Source: Bigelowiella natans CCMP2755 (lineage: Eukaryota > Cercozoa > Chlorarachniophyceae). From it: a DNA stretch of 20,631 nucleotides. The DNA lies in NCBI GenBank assembly GCA_000320545.1, contig ADNK01001504.1, positions 1 to 20,631 of the forward strand, written 5' to 3'. Made by a program: the position numbers and the translations under genes. How positions within the stretch are numbered: position 1 is the stretch's first letter; each line of letters opens with the position of its first letter. The notes beneath the pieces were generated by a model. The model was not told where the DNA came from and searched no databases. It saw only the letters and a list, made by a program, of their open reading frames with translations. Positions 19,619-20,631 of this stretch are shown here, in pieces.

Positions 19619-20393
19619 TATGTGTGTGTGTGTGTATGTGTGTGCGTGTATGGTTCATATGTTTTCGTTCTTATAATGCAATTTGTCCAGGCATAACCCC
19701 ACAGCAAATCGATCTTGATTGCGCGTATTGGCTCGGAGAGGCACAGATACCCTTCATCCTCGTGTTCACAAAAACGGACAAAAAGGCGAAGAAGGGAGCC
19801 CCCAAACCTGCGGAAAATATCAAGGTTTGAGTTGTGCTTCGGCAACGGCAACAATATTACACTGTGCTCATACAAATTCATCAATATTCAGAAACGTATT
19901 AAAATGAATATTTATCCGAGTGAAAGAATACTAAGTACGCAATAAATCACTCGCGCCGCCCCCCCCCCCCACCCCCCCCACCAAATATGACATTGCGCGC
20001 TTACCTCGGCGTTTATATTTTAGGCATTCACTCGAATAATGTCACGGGACTGGGAGAATGTTCCAGCTTATGTGGCGACGAGCTCAGCCAAAGGGGAGGG
20101 TCTTCCAGAGCTTCTGACTTATCTGGCGCAGGTCTAGTTCATTATGCGAGTCATTCATATACATATTACTAGATTATCCTGAAAATTCTCTACAGTGATT
20201 TAGCAGCCCCCCCAAACAAATACAATGAGCGTGTGTGGGCGCCCAAAGGGGATATGCATATTTGTTTCTTTTCCGCGCCAACGTGAAGGAGCTGTTCCTT
20301 AATGAACTGCGACACGGGTTCTGGAATCAAGGTAAGGAACGGGAAAAAATAAAAAATATTGGGAAAAGGCCTCCCGCTAAAAAAGACAAGTAA
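16418..20393 (+). CDS. engB: Plastid-targeted EngB/YihA ribosome-biogenesis GTPase with acidic N-terminal extension, 13 exons
   Basis: Exons: 16418-16518, 16624-16855, 16987-17166 (or 17190), 17271-17413, 17615-17814, 18005-18042, 18351-18470, 18681-18779, 18992-19056, 19316-19422, 19691-19824, 20024-20131, 20289-20393. Phases agree, giving about 543 residues. EngB binds GTP and helps assemble the large ribosomal subunit. The GTPase motifs are all intact: G1 GRSNVGKSSLIN, the T of SKQPGKTKSINH, G3 DLPGYGYAKV, G4 TKTD, and G5 TSSAKGEG. The first exon gives a signal peptide (WLALFAPLLLIP) and the second an Arg/Ser/Lys-rich transit-like stretch, so plastid import through extra membranes is likely. 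Between leader and GTPase lie about 230 extra residues, including a very acidic block (DLDDWDDEED, then LDDYEAEDD and EEEELDDD). The short exon at 18005-18042 is uncertain. The C-terminus may instead splice at GTAAGG (20332) to an exon from 20608 that leaves the window. Confidence 0.91.
17465..17494 (+). repeat. (CA)n microsatellite in an intron
   Basis: About 15 CA units lie in the engB intron between the exons ending at 17413 and starting at 17615. Confidence 0.95.
18067..18185 (+). repeat. (ATC)n microsatellite in an engB intron
   Basis: Interrupted ATC/TCA units span about 120 bases, directly after the proposed 38-base exon ending at 18042. Two plus frames stay open through the repeat, as poly-Ile and poly-Ser. 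I place it in an intron because the next exon (from 18351) has a strong acceptor and joins in phase only if the repeat is removed. A (TCTA)n tract at about 17944-17965 lies in the preceding intron. Confidence 0.85.
18489..18554 (+). repeat. Compound (CA)n(TA)n microsatellite in an intron
   Basis: About 17 CA units pass into about 16 TA units, starting 18 bases past the donor of the engB exon that ends at 18470. Long frames over it encode only His-Thr or Tyr-Ile runs. Confidence 0.95.
18781..18833 (+). repeat. GTA/GTC/GTT triplet tract at a splice donor
   Basis: GTAGTAGTAG continues into GTC and GTT units. The tract starts at the donor of the engB exon encoding the G1 motif (exon end 18779, intron GT at 18780). 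The true donor is fixed by phase: Lys codon AAA, then GTAGTA. The repeat offers many alternative GT donors a few bases downstream. Confidence 0.85.
19549..19651 (+). repeat. Mixed CT, poly-C and TG tracts in an intron
   Basis: TC units, a C15-C17 run at about 19576-19592, more TC units and then TG units fill the engB intron between exons ending at 19422 and starting at 19691. A further near-pure C run lies at about 19961-19980 in the next intron. Confidence 0.9.
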
Positions 20394-20631
20394 AATTAGA
20401 ATTTAAGACATCTACGCATATATATATCCCGTACTACTGGTAATACACACATATAAAATGTGTGCATTGTGCTGAGAGAAACGAAGAGACTGAATATGCC
20501 TCACGCTGAGTACATGTGTATGCGACAAGATCGATTACATCAATCCAGACCCGCGTGTTTTTCTCACTTTCTGGCTTCTGCAAATTTCCTTCCTCTTCAC
20601 CATACAGTCTCTGTGCGTCATATTCTCGGCT
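20394..20631. other. 3' end of window, possible further engB exon
   Basis: If engB stops at 20393 this is its 3' flank. A strong acceptor with a long pyrimidine tract (CTTCCTCTTCACCATACAG) ends at 20607. It joins in phase with an alternative donor at 20332, giving Val-Ser-Val-Arg-His at the window edge. No other gene is visible. Confidence 0.4.

Overview
This window looks like nuclear DNA from a eukaryotic alga with a complex (secondary) plastid. The genes are cut into many short exons by small GT-AG introns. Intergenic spaces are short. Simple-sequence repeats (CA, GA, TA, ATC, TTC, CTG, poly-C/G) fill introns and spacers. Two genes, EngB and an ICT1/ArfB-type GGQ protein, encode N-termini with a hydrophobic signal peptide followed by an Arg/Ser-rich, transit-peptide-like stretch. 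That is the bipartite leader expected for import into a plastid bounded by extra membranes. A chlorarachniophyte such as Bigelowiella would fit, because neither leader shows the Phe at the cleavage site typical of heterokonts and cryptophytes. This placement is only a guess.

I rebuilt eight gene models by hand from splice sites, reading-frame phase and family motifs. In order they are: (1) minus strand 3240-435, a 12-exon fusion of a glutaredoxin/SH3BGR-like domain and a SAM domain; (2) plus strand about 3624-4038, a small coiled-coil protein with an uncertain 5' end; (3) minus strand 7213-4179, a 13-exon single-pass membrane protein of a family I do not recognise; (4) plus strand 7437-8264, an intronless C-4 methylsterol oxidase; (5) minus strand 10358-8865, a plastid-directed ICT1/ArfB peptidyl-tRNA hydrolase; (6) plus strand 10636-13445, a type II membrane glycosyltransferase of the GT32/DXD class; (7) minus strand 15638-13994, glycerophosphocholine acyltransferase GPC1; (8) plus strand 16418 to about 20393, a plastid EngB GTPase with a long acidic N-terminal extension.

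The orientations alternate strictly (- + - + - + - +). The window is therefore a chain of head-to-head pairs sharing a 5' spacer and tail-to-tail pairs sharing a 3' spacer. The proteins do not form one pathway. Two act on plastid translation (ribosome assembly and ribosome rescue), two on membrane lipids (sterol and phosphatidylcholine), and one on Golgi glycosylation. Exon boundaries are inferred without transcript data. Where two splice solutions fit, I say so in the entry.
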